This document shows positions 48,701-59,921 of a stretch of 64,000 nt of DNA, piece after piece (position 1 is the first letter of the stretch; every line of letters starts with the position of its first letter). The notes beneath the pieces are model-generated. The model was not told the origin of the DNA. It saw nothing but the letters and a program-made list of their open reading frames with translations, and ran no database searches. The position numbers were made by a program, and so were the translations under genes. The stretch is from Streptomyces sp. HUAS MG91. Lineage in GTDB: Bacteria > Actinomycetota > Actinomycetes > Streptomycetales > Streptomycetaceae. The stretch is from NCBI RefSeq assembly GCF_040529335.1, contig NZ_CP159534.1, forward strand, positions 2,852,001 through 2,916,000. The letters run 5' to 3'.

Positions 48701-49764
48701 GCGGCGGCAGCGGCACGCTCGGGCGTCTGGAACATCGGCTCGGTGAAGACCGGCGCCTGGAAGACGGCGACGGACGGGCGCTTCGGGCGGCTGCCGCCCT
48801 CGGCGTCGGCCGTGTCGGCCTGCTTCGCCTGGCGGCCCTTCGTCTGCTTGGGCTCGGAGAAGCCGCCGGCGGCCTTGCGGGTGGCGCGGCGCCGGGGGCG
48901 GCGCGGGGCGTCGTCCTCGGCCGGGGCCTCGGCGGGCTCGGCGGCGGGCGCGGCCTGCTCCTGGGCGGCCGGCTCGGCGACGGGCTCGGCGGCCTGCGGG
49001 GCCTCGGGCGTGGACACGGCGCGGGTGGCCCGGCGGCGGGCACGGCGCGGGGCGGCGTCCTCGGCCGGGGTCTCGGCGGCCGGCTCGGCGACGGGCGCCG
49101 CGGCCTGCGGCTCCTCGGCCGGGGCCGCCTCGACGGCGGGCGTCTCGGCGGCGGGGGCCTCGGCGGCGGGCGTGGCGACGGTGCGGGTCGCGCGGCGGCG
49201 ACGGCGCGGCGCGGCGGCCTCGGCGGGCGCCTCCTCGGCGGCCGGGGTCTCCTCCGCGACGGCCTGCGGCTCGTCGGCGGCGGGCGCGGCGGCCTCGGCG
49301 GCGTCCGTCACAGGGGCGGACGCGGTACGGGTCGCGCGGCGGCGACGGCGCGGCGCGGCGGCCTCGGCCGGGGCCTCCTCGGCGGCGGGCGCGGCGGCCG
49401 GCTCGGTGACCGGTTCGACGACCGGCTCGGCGGCCTCGGCCTGCGCGGGCGCACCGGTGGGCGCGGAGGCGCGCCGGGTGGCACGGCGGCGCGGGCGGGC
49501 GGCGGGCGCCGCGTCCTGCGTCTCCTGCGCCGGGGTGGTCTCGGCGGCGGCAGCGGCCTCGGGGGCCTCGTTCACGGCGTCGAGTTCGTCCTCGGCGTCC
49601 GTGGCAGCGGCCGGTATGGCCGGCGCGGCGGCCTCGGTGTCAGCGGCGGTGGGGCTCACGGGCGGGCCCGCGGGGCGCGACGCGGCCCGGCGCCGGCGGC
49701 GCGGGGGCAGGGTGTCGCTGGGGCTGTCCAGCTCGGAGGTGGTGGGTTCGGTCGGCTCGGGCAT
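45730..49764 (-). CDS. rne: Ribonuclease E/G family endoribonuclease (RNase ES type)
   Basis: The 1344-residue protein has the catalytic core in the middle (about residues 585-1010). The S1 domain is [20 protein letters not shown], and the DNase-I-like domain has [13 protein letters not shown] and VVIDFIDM. The zinc-link is CVHC. The first 560 residues are low complexity, with repeated blocks of [14 protein letters not shown] between Ala/Glu-rich spacers, followed by Asp/Glu/Arg patches. The last 330 residues repeat the pattern and end in a Lys/Ala/Thr histone-H1-like tail. Arms on both sides are characteristic of actinobacterial RNase E and bind degradosome partners and RNA. ATG 49764 is used. 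About 250 bp of leader precedes it. Confidence 0.95.
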   Translation of the reverse strand: MPEPTEPTTSELDSPSDTLPPRRRRRAASRPAGPPVSPTAADTEAAAPAIPAAATDAEDELDAVNEAPEAAAAAETTPAQETQDAAPAARPRRRATRRASAPTGAPAQAEAAEPVVEPVTEPAAAPAAEEAPAEAAAPRRRRRATRTASAPVTDAAEAAAPAADEPQAVAEETPAAEEAPAEAAAPRRRRRATRTVATPAAEAPAAETPAVEAAPAEEPQAAAPVAEPAAETPAEDAAPRRARRRATRAVSTPEAPQAAEPVAEPAAQEQAAPAAEPAEAPAEDDAPRRPRRRATRKAAGGFSEPKQTKGRQAKQADTADAEGGSRPKRPSVAVFQAPVFTEPMFQTPERAAAAAAAEAAGEQRTEPEPEPAAVVEEDQTPRRRRRRRATDERPAAEPEAVTAAAPEPVVDEDADDADEQTAEAADEQDSDGHDDHDEQGDRPARRRRRGGRRRRRGDAADTDADADAEGASDEDADDEHTDEQDEHADDQDEQDTHGASGGSSSSRRRRRRRRRAGDASSDAEQSSDDPERTVVKVREPRKKDEKSERSTSSDEVQSIKGSTRLEAKKQRRREGREQGRRRVPIITEAEFLARREAVERVMVVRQNGDRTQIGVLEDNILVEHYVNKEQSTSYVGNVYLGKVQNVLPSMEAAFIDIGKGRNAVLYAGEVNFEALGMANGPRRIETALKSGQSVLVQVTKDPIGHKGARLTSQVSLPGRYLVYVPEGSMTGISRKLPDTERARLKTILKKIVPEDAGVIVRTAAEGASEDELRRDVERLQAQWEDIQKKSKQISTSSPSLLYGEPDMTVRVVRDIFNEDFSKVIVSGDEAWETIHGYVNHVAPDLADRLSRWTSEVDVFATYRIDEQLAKALDRKVWLPSGGSLVIDKTEAMIVVDVNTGKFTGQGGNLEETVTRNNLEAAEEIVRQLRLRDLGGIVVIDFIDMVLESNRDLVLRRLLECLGRDRTKHQVAEVTSLGLVQMTRKRVGQGLLESFSETCVHCNGRGVIVHMEQASSAGSGGGGKRKKRGRGGNGADHQHETHEHDTHEHESTPEPAETEAEVAAEVAAPVALPEPEFVADEELYSSAAEAEAAAGSRGRSRRRATRRASAPAGAPKAEQTDKRSARAERARKAEQAEEQREAAAAAPVADAEPVVEEPKPQETPEPVVEQAAEAPAPRARRRATRKASAPAGAPKASSDEAAVVTVVESEPKAAEEPKAAEETAPETEAAAPARPRRRAVRKATAPTASEETAVVVVPSATDEPAKEESAEKPAAKKTARKTAKKATAKKAATTTKKTAAKKTAAKKTTAKKAATKTAAKKTTAKKTAAAEQQSPPSVTAAADEA

Positions 49765-50017
49765 GCGGGTGGATCTCCCGTCGGGCCCCCGGGCGCCGCG
49801 CCTGGTCCATGACCGGTGACGTCCGCGGCTCGCTCGCGCTTCTTGTCGGGCGCGAGGGCCGCCGGTCCGGGGCGCGGGCGCCGCACGGGGGCTCTTCTGT
49901 CTGTTCTCGCCGGTTCCGGTACGCGAGGTACGTACGGCCTGGCGAAAGTCCTTGGGTGGGTGCGCTGCCCGACCCAGGTGGCTCCCGAGTCCGAGGGCGG
50001 CGCGACGACGACCGTCC

Positions 50018-50863
50018 TTACGCGGAACCTTCCACGGCAGGCACCTTCGCGGCGGCAGATCCTGCGGACCCCGCGTGCGGGGTGTCCCGGTCTGCCTCGC
50101 GGTCGGGCGCGAGCGGGTCGGTCACCGTGCCGGTCTCTTCATCGAAAGGCCCCTGCGCCAGCCTGGTCACCGCTGCGGGGACCGGCGGCGCCAGGTCGGC
50201 CACGGCGCGGAGACCGGACAGGACGTCGTCGGGTCGAACGGCAGGCGTCACGTGCCGAACAACCAGGCGCAGTATCGCACAGGCCTTGTCGCCCGGCCTA
50301 TCAGCCGGGACATCCGAGGTCTGCGCCGCATCGTGTGCCTCGAGGGACACGACAGCCCCGCGGGCGTCGAACGTCCGCATGCCGTTCTTGGTGCGGCGCT
50401 GCACCTCGACCGTCTCGGCGGCCCGGAACGCCTCTGCGGCGCGGGCTGCCTCCTCGGCCGTGACCCCGTCGAGCCGCAGCTCCCACACGGAGGCGGCGAG
50501 CCGGTCGGCGAGTCCTGGGGTACGGGCCTCGACGGCGTCGACGATGTCAAGGCCGTGCGGCATCGACTCGTCGAGCAGCGCGCGCAGTGTCGCGGGGTCG
50601 CGGGGCGCGGTGAGCGCGATCTCCAGGTACTCGGCCTCACTGCCCGTGCCGGTGGGTGCGGCATTGGCGTAGGACACCTTCGGGTGCGGCGTGAACCCCG
50701 CCGAGTACGCCATGGGCACCTCGGCGCGGCGCAGCGCACGCTCGAAGGCGCGCTGGAAGTCTCGGTGGCTGGTGAACCGGAGGCGGCCGCGCTTGGTGTA
50801 GCGCAGTCGGATGCGCTGCACCGCGGGTGCGGGCGGCGGGCCTTCGGGCTGTCGCTTGCCCAG
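50018..50863 (-). CDS. TIGR03936/DUF2344 radical-SAM-associated protein
   Basis: The 281-residue protein contains QRIRLRYTKRGRLRFTSHRD, SAGFTPHPKVSYANAAP and SEAEYLEIAL, the signature of DUF2344. Its family is almost always linked to a TIGR03960 radical SAM protein, here at 52744-54699. The start is uncertain. CTG 50863 (reading M-G-K-R-Q-P-E-G) has AAGGA 8 nt upstream and follows the previous stop by 4 nt, so I favour it. GTG 50821 (MQRIRLRY) is the conservative choice but lacks a Shine-Dalgarno. The tail is acidic. A role in modifying tRNA or rRNA is suspected for the family, not shown. Confidence 0.85.
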   Translation of the reverse strand: MGKRQPEGPPPAPAVQRIRLRYTKRGRLRFTSHRDFQRAFERALRRAEVPMAYSAGFTPHPKVSYANAAPTGTGSEAEYLEIALTAPRDPATLRALLDESMPHGLDIVDAVEARTPGLADRLAASVWELRLDGVTAEEAARAAEAFRAAETVEVQRRTKNGMRTFDARGAVVSLEAHDAAQTSDVPADRPGDKACAILRLVVRHVTPAVRPDDVLSGLRAVADLAPPVPAAVTRLAQGPFDEETGTVTDPLAPDREADRDTPHAGSAGSAAAKVPAVEGSA

Positions 50864-50867
50864 TGTC

Positions 50868-52010
50868 CTAATCCTTAATGAATGCGGTCTTCGTGAGAGC
50901 GGTCGTACTGCTACCAAGAGTACGTCCCTGCGCGTCCTCCGGTTCCCGCACCTCCCTGACCAGCGGCTCGGGCGGGCGGCCCGGGCCGAACAGGGCGCGC
51001 CGCACATCGGCCCGCACCTGCCGGACCGTGGCCCGCACCGCGCCGGCCGTCTCCCGGACCACCCGGGCGGCGGGCCGCCACACCTGGTCCCGCACGACGT
51101 GCCCGAGGGGGGTGAGCACGCTGCGGTACGCCCAGCGCACGGGCTCCACGAGGGTCCACCGCAGCAAGGCGCCGAGGAACCGTCCGACGGCGAGCGAGAC
51201 GTACCCGGCCACGCGCCAGGCGACGCCGAGGGCCGCGCCGGTCTCCCGCAGCAGCACGCCGAGGGCCCGTCCGACGGGCACCAGCACCCAGCGCCACAGG
51301 GCGAGCGCGGGCAGCACGAGAATCCACCGGACGAGTGCCAGGGCGGCGTGGCCGAGCGGGGTGAGGAGGTATCGGTACAGCCCTGCCGCGAGCCGTCCGA
51401 GGCCGAAGGCGATCCCGGTGAGGAGCAGGGCGATCGCGTGCCCGAGCGGTGTCAGCACGCGCGCGTAGAGCCACCCGGCGGGTACGACGAGCAGCACGCG
51501 CCCCAGCCACCCGAGCCCACGCCCGACCGCGGCGGCACCGGCCGCCAACTGCCGTACCAGCCAGGCCAGTCCATGCCCCACCGGGACGAGCGCGTGCCGC
51601 CACAGCGCGACCCACGGCCACACGAACAGGGCTTTGCCGACCCACGCGAGCGCCACGGCGGCCGCCCGTCCGGCGGGCGCGAGCACGCGCGCGTACAGCC
51701 ACACGGCGGGTACGACGACCAACACCCGCCCCAGGAAGGCGAGTCCGCGCCCGAGGGGCGCCAGCACGTACCGCCCGAGCCGGACGAGCGGCCACACGAA
51801 CAGCCCGTACAGCAGCAGTCCGACACCGCGGCCGAGCGGCACGAGCGCCTTCTCGTACAGGAAGCGGCCGCCGGTGACGAGCGCGTCCCACACGAGCCGG
51901 ACCGGCACCACGACGACGAGCGCCACGATCCGCACGGGCATGCGGATCGCCGCCACGAGACAGCCTTCCGCGGGGTCGGGCGCGGGGCCGGGGCGCTTCT
52001 CCATGTCCAT
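50868..52010 (-). CDS. Membrane protein of about eight 'PLG(R/H)' repeats
   Basis: Most of the 380-residue protein is repeats of 25-45 residues that begin (R/A)xxL(T/A/V)P(L/V/A)G(R/H) and continue with a hydrophobic, Trp-rich helix. Starts include EKALVPLGRG, RYVLAPLGRG, ARVLAPAGRA, RHALVPVGHG, ARVLTPLGHA, RYLLTPLGHA, RWVLVPVGRA and RSVLTPLGHV. The last 70 residues are basic and helical. No signal peptide or catalytic motif is seen. It may form many re-entrant or amphipathic hairpins. ATG 52010 or 52004 starts it. It diverges from the TerD gene and leads into the DUF2344 gene. I know no characterised family. Confidence 0.78.
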   Translation of the reverse strand: MDMEKRPGPAPDPAEGCLVAAIRMPVRIVALVVVVPVRLVWDALVTGGRFLYEKALVPLGRGVGLLLYGLFVWPLVRLGRYVLAPLGRGLAFLGRVLVVVPAVWLYARVLAPAGRAAAVALAWVGKALFVWPWVALWRHALVPVGHGLAWLVRQLAAGAAAVGRGLGWLGRVLLVVPAGWLYARVLTPLGHAIALLLTGIAFGLGRLAAGLYRYLLTPLGHAALALVRWILVLPALALWRWVLVPVGRALGVLLRETGAALGVAWRVAGYVSLAVGRFLGALLRWTLVEPVRWAYRSVLTPLGHVVRDQVWRPAARVVRETAGAVRATVRQVRADVRRALFGPGRPPEPLVREVREPEDAQGRTLGSSTTALTKTAFIKD

Positions 52011-52096
52011 GCTGTGTCAGACGCCGGAGAGGGCTTTCCGGATGCGGAGGGGACGCCGGTGCTTCACAAAGCGGCCGTGCCAGGCACAATCTGCGC

Positions 52097-52684
52097 ATGA
52101 TTACGCTTACGAAGGAAGACGGCCCCGCGGATCTCGACGGTGTCACCCATCTCTCCATCGGGGTCTCCTGGGACCCGACCGCGGGCAGCAGCGGTGGCGT
52201 GCTCGGCGCGCTGCGCCGCAAGCAGGGCACGGACCTGGACCTGATAGCGATCGCCCTTCAGGGCGGCGACCCGGTCCGGCTCGCGGGCCTGGACTCCCTG
52301 GACCCGCTGGGCAACGGCGCGTTGCTGCACAGCGGCGACAACCAGACCGGCAAGGGCGACGGCGACGACGAGACCGTCACCGTCGAGTTCGCGAAGGTGC
52401 CGCCGGTCATCACGTCGATCGTGTTCATCGCGGCGGCCTACAAGAAGGGCAGTTCGTTCCAGAAGGCCCGCAACATCAGCTTCAAGGTGTACGACGCGAC
52501 GGGCGGCAGCAGCCAGCAGGTGGCGGACATCTGGCCGAGCCTGCTCACCGCCGACAACGGCTGCCTCGTGGCGAAGGCCGTCCGCAGCGCGGGCGACGTC
52601 TGGAAGCTCCAGGTCATCAACGAGACCGGCAAGATCAAGCAGGGTGACGAGCGTGCGCTGATGCGCTTCGCCGTCAGCAAGTAG
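52097..52684 (+). CDS. TerD-family stress protein
   Basis: The 195-residue protein has the TerD beta-sandwich pattern: LSIGVSWDPTAG near residue 20, LDLIAIALQGG, and LLHSGDNQTGKGDGDDETVTVEF with the calcium-binding DN/GDGDDE loop. IVFIAAAYKKGSSFQKARNISFKVYDA follows. TerD proteins bind calcium and take part in tellurite/stress responses and, in Streptomyces, in differentiation. No other ter gene is nearby. ATG 52097 starts the protein 87 bp from the divergent repeat protein. Confidence 0.92.
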   Translation: MITLTKEDGPADLDGVTHLSIGVSWDPTAGSSGGVLGALRRKQGTDLDLIAIALQGGDPVRLAGLDSLDPLGNGALLHSGDNQTGKGDGDDETVTVEFAKVPPVITSIVFIAAAYKKGSSFQKARNISFKVYDATGGSSQQVADIWPSLLTADNGCLVAKAVRSAGDVWKLQVINETGKIKQGDERALMRFAVSK

Positions 52685-52691
52685 GACGGCA

Positions 52692-52729
52692 ACGGTGAAG
52701 GGCGGGGCCGTGGCCCCGCCCTTCACCGT
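52692..52729. terminator. Bidirectional terminator between TerD and radical SAM genes
   Basis: An 18-bp perfect stem, ACGGTGAAGGGCGGGGCC against its complement, surrounds GT (52692-52709 and 52712-52729), between two convergent genes. Confidence 0.9.
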
Positions 52730-52743
52730 GTCCGCGGTGTGCG

Positions 52744-54699
<1,956 letters not shown>

Positions 54700-54740
54700 A
54701 ACCGTGGACCTTTGTGAGCTGACAGGGGTGACCCTCAACC

Positions 54741-56270
54741 CTAACCCGCCGAAAGGGTGGCCTTCGCCGCGCGGGCCCACACCCCGGGCAGCTCCCGCTC
54801 GCGGTCCGTGGCGGCCGCCTGCTCCTGTCCGTGGAGCAGTCCCCAGGTGAACGCGGTCTCGCCGGCCGCGTGCGCCTGGATCGCGAGCTGGCGCAGGGTC
54901 TCCCGGGCGACGACGGAGTCCTGGTGGTCGCCGAGGAGTGACTGGACGGACTTCATCCGCTTGGCGAACCGCTTGGCCTGCTTGCCGAGCGCGGGGACGG
55001 CGGCCTCGCCCGCGTACCGGGCGCGCTTGGCGGACTTGCGGGCCTCGTGCATCGCCAGGTCGCGGTCGGTGCCCGCGGGCAGCGACAGGGCGTGCTCGAC
55101 GCGGGCGGCGAGGCGGGTCCGGTCCTTGAGGGCGGCGGTGACGAGCAGTTCCGCGGCCGGTTTCCGGGCGGCGGACCGCAGCGGCGGGTCGGCGAGCAGC
55201 GCGTCGAGGGCGTCAAGGAGGGCCAGGTAGCGCTTGCCGTCGAGGACGGCGACCGTGTGCCGGCGCGAGCCCTGGCGCTGGGCGACCGCCCAGATCCGCA
55301 GCCGGCCGCGGACCGGGCCGAGCAGCAGGGTGCGCGGCACGGCGTCGATCCGGGCGGTGAGCCGCTCGGCCAGCACCTCGTGGTCGCGGTCGATGCCCAG
55401 CTCGGCGCCGAGCCATTTCAGTTCCTCGGCGACCGGCGCGGTGGCGGCGGGGTCGAGGACCTTCTTGTACGTCTTGAACGCGCTGCGCATCCGGCGGGCG
55501 GCGACCCGCATCTGGTGCACGGCGTCCGGCAGGTCGCGGCGGACGGCCGGGTCGAGGTCGACGAGCACGTCGCGCTGGGCGCGCAGGTGGGCGACGACGT
55601 GGTCCCCTGCGGTGCCGGACGGGGAGGGCTCGGCGGGCTCGGGTGCCGGGACCGCGGCGCCCGTCTCATCGAGGGCGCGGGCCAGTTTGGAGAGGGATCC
55701 GGAGCGGTCGGCGCCGGCCTTGCGCAGCCGCTTCTCGACCTTGCCGAGGAAGTCGGGGTCGCCGTCGTCCGCCAGCTCGACCTCGATCTCCGTCCAGGCC
55801 GTGCCGCCCTGGCCGTCGGCCCGCTCGGCGCGTACGGCGTCGACGCTCACCTCGGCGAGCAGTTCGCCGTGGGCGTCGGTCAGATGGGAGACGGCGCGGG
55901 ACGACATCAGGCGGACCACCGGCAGGAGCTGGGCGTCCCGGACCCGGGAGCGGACCAGTCCGGCGAGCGAGCGGGGCAGTTGCGCGGAGAGCGGGGCGCG
56001 GATCTCGTCCCGTACGCCCTCCCCCAGGGCGACCGGGATCTTCAGGTGCCAGCCCGCGTCGTCGCCGCCCGTGCGGCGGCGCAGGGTGATGTGGTCGGCC
56101 GCGAGGCGCTGGTCGGCCGTGTCGTAGTACACGGCGTCGAGCTCGACGACGCCCTTGCCGATGACCTCGGCCACGCCGGGGACCCTGCCCAGGTCGGGCA
56201 GCTCGAAGGCCTCGTCGGGCGCGCCCGGCACCTCGTACTTCCGCTCGATCTCGCGCTTCGTCTCCGCCAT
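54741..56270 (-). CDS. CYTH and CHAD domain protein
   Basis: The 509-residue protein begins with a CYTH triphosphate-tunnel domain (about residues 1-205). It has the ExExK motif EIERKYEV, ITLRRRTGG and WTEIEVELADDGD. A CHAD helical domain (about 222-505) has HQMRVAARRMRSAFKTYKKVL and HEARKSAKRARYAGE, the two conserved-His repeats. CYTH enzymes hydrolyse inorganic or organic triphosphates, and CHAD domains bind polyphosphate. Together they suggest polyphosphate binding or breakdown. ATG 56270 starts it. The stop is 42 bp upstream of the radical SAM start. Confidence 0.93.
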   Translation of the reverse strand: MAETKREIERKYEVPGAPDEAFELPDLGRVPGVAEVIGKGVVELDAVYYDTADQRLAADHITLRRRTGGDDAGWHLKIPVALGEGVRDEIRAPLSAQLPRSLAGLVRSRVRDAQLLPVVRLMSSRAVSHLTDAHGELLAEVSVDAVRAERADGQGGTAWTEIEVELADDGDPDFLGKVEKRLRKAGADRSGSLSKLARALDETGAAVPAPEPAEPSPSGTAGDHVVAHLRAQRDVLVDLDPAVRRDLPDAVHQMRVAARRMRSAFKTYKKVLDPAATAPVAEELKWLGAELGIDRDHEVLAERLTARIDAVPRTLLLGPVRGRLRIWAVAQRQGSRRHTVAVLDGKRYLALLDALDALLADPPLRSAARKPAAELLVTAALKDRTRLAARVEHALSLPAGTDRDLAMHEARKSAKRARYAGEAAVPALGKQAKRFAKRMKSVQSLLGDHQDSVVARETLRQLAIQAHAAGETAFTWGLLHGQEQAAATDRERELPGVWARAAKATLSAG

Positions 56271-56324
56271 AACCCGAATCTAGACGCCGACGGGCGCCCC
56301 CGATAGAGGACGGCCCGAGCCCCG

Positions 56325-56348
56325 TCAGGGGCGCGGGGAACCGCGCGA
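56325..56348. repeat. Single copy of a 24-bp dispersed motif
   Basis: TCAGGGGCGCGGGGAACCGC plus GCGA differs at one base from the inverted pair at 63647-63670 and 63753-63776. It lies in the 150-bp gap between rodA and the CYTH-CHAD gene. Confidence 0.7.
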
Positions 56349-56420
56349 GAACCCCCACCGGGCGGGCGGCCGCGTACGACGCCGGGGTGGCCGCCCCTTG
56401 AAGCGCTTCCCGCGGAGCGG

Positions 56421-57626
56421 CTACGCGGACATGGGGCGCTGCACCCTGATCGACTGGAGGAGGCCGATCGCCACCCAGACCGCGAACATCGATGAACCGC
56501 CGTACGACACGAACGGCAGCGGAAGCCCGGCGACCGGCATGATGCCGAGCGTCATGCCGATGTTCTCGAACGCCTGGAAGGAGAACCAGGCGATGATGCC
56601 GGCGGCGACGATGGTCCCGTACAGCTCGGTGGTCTCGCGCGCGATGCGGCAGGCCCGCCACAGCACCACACCGAGGAGCAGCAGGATCAGCCCGGCCCCG
56701 ACGAAGCCCAGCTCCTCCCCCGCCACCGTGAACACGAAGTCCGTCTGCTGCTCGGGCACGAACTGCCCGGTGGTCTGCGAGCCGTGGAAGAGCCCGGCGC
56801 CGGTGAGCCCGCCCGAGCCGATCGCGATGCGCGCCTGGTTGGTGTTGTAGCCGACGCCGGCCGGGTCGAGCGCCGGGTTGGCGAAGGCGGCGAACCGGGC
56901 GATCTGGTAGTCGTCGAGGACCCCGAGCTGCCACACCGCGACCGCGCCCGCCGCGCCGACCCCGATCAGGCCGAGCACCCAGCGGTTGGAGGCGCCGGAG
57001 GCCAGCAGCACGCCGAGCACGATCATCACCATGACCATGACGGACCCGAGGTCCGGCATCAGCATGACGACCATCATGGGCACGGCGGCGAGGCCGAGGG
57101 CCTGGAGGACGGTCCGGTGGTCGGGATGTTCGCGGTCACCGGCGTCGACCCGCGCCGCGAGCAGCATCGCCATCCCCAGGATGATCGTGATCTTCACGAA
57201 CTCCGAGGGCTGGAGCGAGAAGCCGCCGCCGACGATGATCCACGCGTGCGCGCCGTTCACCGTCGCGCCGAGCGGGGTGAGGACCAGCAGCACCAGGAAG
57301 ACCGAGATGCCGTAGAGGATCGGGACGGCGGTGCGCAGGGTGCGGTGGCCGAGCCAGATCGTGCCGACCATCAGCCCGATGCCGATGCCCATGTTGAGCA
57401 GGTGGCGGAAGAGGAAGTAGTACGGGTCGCCCTGGTTCAGCTCGGTCCTGTTGCGGGTCGCCGAGTAGACGAGCGCGGAGCCGATCAGCGAGAGCGCGAT
57501 CGCCGACAGCAGTATCGGCCAGTCGAGCCGCCGCACCACCGAGTCCCGGGCCATGAGCCGGGACATGGTGGAGCGCTGCTGCGGGCCGTACCCGGAGACG
57601 GAGAAACCGTTGGTGTGGCCTGCCAT
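56421..57626 (-). CDS. rodA: RodA/FtsW-type SEDS peptidoglycan glycosyltransferase
   Basis: The 401-residue polytopic protein has about ten spans. The SEDS signatures GFSLQPSEFVKITIILGMAMLLA, MPDLGSVMV and PLPFVSYGGSSM are present. SEDS proteins polymerise lipid II together with a class B PBP, encoded directly upstream (mrdA, gap 6 bp). In Streptomyces this cluster serves spore wall synthesis with MreBCD rather than ordinary rod growth. ATG 57626 gives MAGHTNGFSVSG, a 35-residue cytoplasmic tail before the first span; internal ATGs exist. Confidence 0.94.
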   Translation of the reverse strand: MAGHTNGFSVSGYGPQQRSTMSRLMARDSVVRRLDWPILLSAIALSLIGSALVYSATRNRTELNQGDPYYFLFRHLLNMGIGIGLMVGTIWLGHRTLRTAVPILYGISVFLVLLVLTPLGATVNGAHAWIIVGGGFSLQPSEFVKITIILGMAMLLAARVDAGDREHPDHRTVLQALGLAAVPMMVVMLMPDLGSVMVMVMIVLGVLLASGASNRWVLGLIGVGAAGAVAVWQLGVLDDYQIARFAAFANPALDPAGVGYNTNQARIAIGSGGLTGAGLFHGSQTTGQFVPEQQTDFVFTVAGEELGFVGAGLILLLLGVVLWRACRIARETTELYGTIVAAGIIAWFSFQAFENIGMTLGIMPVAGLPLPFVSYGGSSMFAVWVAIGLLQSIRVQRPMSA

Positions 57627-57632
57627 CGTCGG

Positions 57633-59813
57633 TCAGTCCCTCCTGCTGTACGTCGAGGCGGGCAGCCCGGCCGCCAGCTCCTGCTGGGCCGGCGCCTGCT
57701 GCTTGCTCGGGTCGTACGTGTCGATCGTCGGGGCGTCGATCGAACCGTCCTTCTGGATCTTCGGCAGGGCCTTCTCCGGTTCGGGCAGCAGGGCCTTCTT
57801 CAGGTTCTGCTGGCCCTTGTCGTCGAGGCCGTACATCGCGTCGTAGATCTTGCGGACGGCCGGGCCGGAGGCGCCCGAACCCGTACCACCCTGGGAGATC
57901 GTCATGACGATCGAGTAGTCCTTGGTGTAGGACGCGAACCAGGACGTCGTCTGCTTGCCGTAGACCTCCGCCGTACCGGTCTTGGCGTGCATCGGGATCT
58001 TGTCCTGAGGCCAGCCGCCGAAGCGCCAGGCCGCCGTACCGCGGGTCGCCACTCCCGCCAGTGCTTGGTCTATCTCGTCGCGGGTCTTGCCCTTGAACGG
58101 CAGCTTGGCGTTGACCTTGGGCTGGATCGCGTGGACCTGCTTGCCGTCGGCGCTGACGATGGCCTTGCCGACCTCGGGCTCGTGCAGGGTGCCGCCGTTG
58201 GAGATCGCGGCGTAGATCGACGCCATCTGGATCGGGGTGACGAGGGTGTCGCCCTGGCCGATGGAGTAGTTGACGGAGTCACCGGCGCGCATGAGGTTGC
58301 CTTCGAGGCAGTTCTCGTAGTTGAGGCGCTGGACGTAGTCGCCGCTCTTCTTGCCGGACTTGCACCAGGAGTCCTTGTTGGCCTTCCAGAACCGCTGCTT
58401 CCACTGGCGGTCGGGGACCCGGCCGGTGACCTCGTTGGGCAGGTCGATGCCGGTCTCCTTGCCGAGACCGAACTGGTGGGCGGTCTTGTAGAACCAGTCC
58501 TGGGTGTCCTTGTTGCCCTTGAGGCCGCCGTCCTTCTTCCACTCGTTGTGGGCGATGCCGTAGAAGACGGTGTCGCAGGAGACCTCCAGGGCGCGGCCGA
58601 GCGAGATCGGCCCGAAGTTCTCCGACTCGAAGTTCTTGAAGACCTGGTTGCCGATGGAGTACGAGCTGGTGCACGGGTAGTGCCCGTTGAACGGGTAGCC
58701 CGCGTTGACCGCCGCCGTGGTCGAGATGACCTTGAAGATGGAGCCGGGGGCCGCCTGGCCCTGGATGGCCCGGTTCAGCAGCGGGTAGTTGGAGTTCTTG
58801 CCGGTCAGGTTGGCGTAGTCCTTGCCGGAGATGCCGCCGACCCAGGCGTTCGGGTCGTAGCTCGGGTTGGACGCCATGGCGACGACGCGGCCGGTCTTGG
58901 CCTCCATCACGACGACGGCGCCGGAGTCGGCCTTGTAGTTGGTGCCGGTGTTCTTGTCGAACTCGTGGCGGGCGGCCTTCATGGCCTCGTTCAGCTCGTA
59001 CTCGGCGACGCGCTGGACCCGTGCGTCTATCGAGGTGACGACGTTCGCTCCCGGCTCGGCCTTGTCGCTCTTGGCGCGGCCGATGACGCGGCCGAGGTTG
59101 TCGACCTCGTAACGGGTGACGCCGGCCTTGCCGCGCAGGTCCTTGTCGTACGTGCGTTCAAGGCCGGAGCGGCCGACCTGGTCGGAGCGGAGGTACGGCG
59201 ACTCGCTGTCCTTCGCCTGCTCGATCTCGGCGTCGGTGACCGGCGAGAGGTAGCCGAGCACCTGCGCGGTGTTGGCCTTGCCGGGCGCGGCGTAGCGGCG
59301 CACGGCGGTGGGCTCGGCGGTGATGCCGGGGAAGTCCTCGCCGCGCTCGCGGATCTGGAGCGCCTGCTTGGGCGTGGCCTCGTCGGTGATCGGGATCGGC
59401 TGGTACGGCGAGCCGTTCCAGCAGGGCTGCGGCGTCTTGGCGTCGCACAGCCGGACCTTCTCCTCGACGTCCTTGGGCTTCATGCCGAGGACGCCGGCCA
59501 GCTTGGTGAGGACGGACTTGCCGTCGTCCTTCATCCGCATCAGGTCGGTACGGGAGGCGGAGACGACGAGGCGGGTCTCGTTGTCGGCGAGGGCCACGCC
59601 CCGCGAGTCCAGGATCGAGCCGCGCACGGCGGGCGTGACGACCTGCTGGACGTGGTTGCCGGACGCCTCCTTGGCGTACTCGTCGCCGTTGCGCACCTGG
59701 AGGTACCAGAGGCGGCCGCCGAGCGTGAACAGGAGGGACAGGACGAGGATCTGGAGGACGACGAGACGGATCTGGACCCGCGGGGTCCGGCCGGTCTCAG
59801 GGATGTTGGTCAT
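57633..59813 (-). CDS. mrdA: Penicillin-binding protein 2 (class B transpeptidase)
   Basis: The 726-residue protein has one N-terminal membrane anchor (IRLVVLQILVLSLLFTLGGRLW). A PBP dimerisation region (PAVRGSILDSRGVALADNETR) leads to the transpeptidase domain. Active-site Ser358 lies in PGSIFK (SxxK with Lys361), the second motif is SCD in LEVSCDTVFYG, and KTGTAEV completes it. It cross-links peptidoglycan made by RodA. The tail has a Pro/Gln/Ala-rich end. ATG 59813 follows a 108-bp gap after mreD that carries a short CGTAC-rich repeat. Confidence 0.95.
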   Translation of the reverse strand: MTNIPETGRTPRVQIRLVVLQILVLSLLFTLGGRLWYLQVRNGDEYAKEASGNHVQQVVTPAVRGSILDSRGVALADNETRLVVSASRTDLMRMKDDGKSVLTKLAGVLGMKPKDVEEKVRLCDAKTPQPCWNGSPYQPIPITDEATPKQALQIRERGEDFPGITAEPTAVRRYAAPGKANTAQVLGYLSPVTDAEIEQAKDSESPYLRSDQVGRSGLERTYDKDLRGKAGVTRYEVDNLGRVIGRAKSDKAEPGANVVTSIDARVQRVAEYELNEAMKAARHEFDKNTGTNYKADSGAVVVMEAKTGRVVAMASNPSYDPNAWVGGISGKDYANLTGKNSNYPLLNRAIQGQAAPGSIFKVISTTAAVNAGYPFNGHYPCTSSYSIGNQVFKNFESENFGPISLGRALEVSCDTVFYGIAHNEWKKDGGLKGNKDTQDWFYKTAHQFGLGKETGIDLPNEVTGRVPDRQWKQRFWKANKDSWCKSGKKSGDYVQRLNYENCLEGNLMRAGDSVNYSIGQGDTLVTPIQMASIYAAISNGGTLHEPEVGKAIVSADGKQVHAIQPKVNAKLPFKGKTRDEIDQALAGVATRGTAAWRFGGWPQDKIPMHAKTGTAEVYGKQTTSWFASYTKDYSIVMTISQGGTGSGASGPAVRKIYDAMYGLDDKGQQNLKKALLPEPEKALPKIQKDGSIDAPTIDTYDPSKQQAPAQQELAAGLPASTYSRRD

Positions 59814-59921
59814 GGTGCCCGTGCTCCCCCTAGTACGTGTGCGCGTACGAGTACGAGTAGTACGTGTACACGCCCGACCTGTGTGCGGCCGGATCGGCCG
59901 GAGCGGTCGACTGGCATGCGC

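Noticed and set aside
46621..49812. Long plus-strand frames opposite rne
   Set aside because: They mirror the repetitive rne arms in other frames, giving Gly/Leu/Val- or Ser-rich nonsense without any family features.
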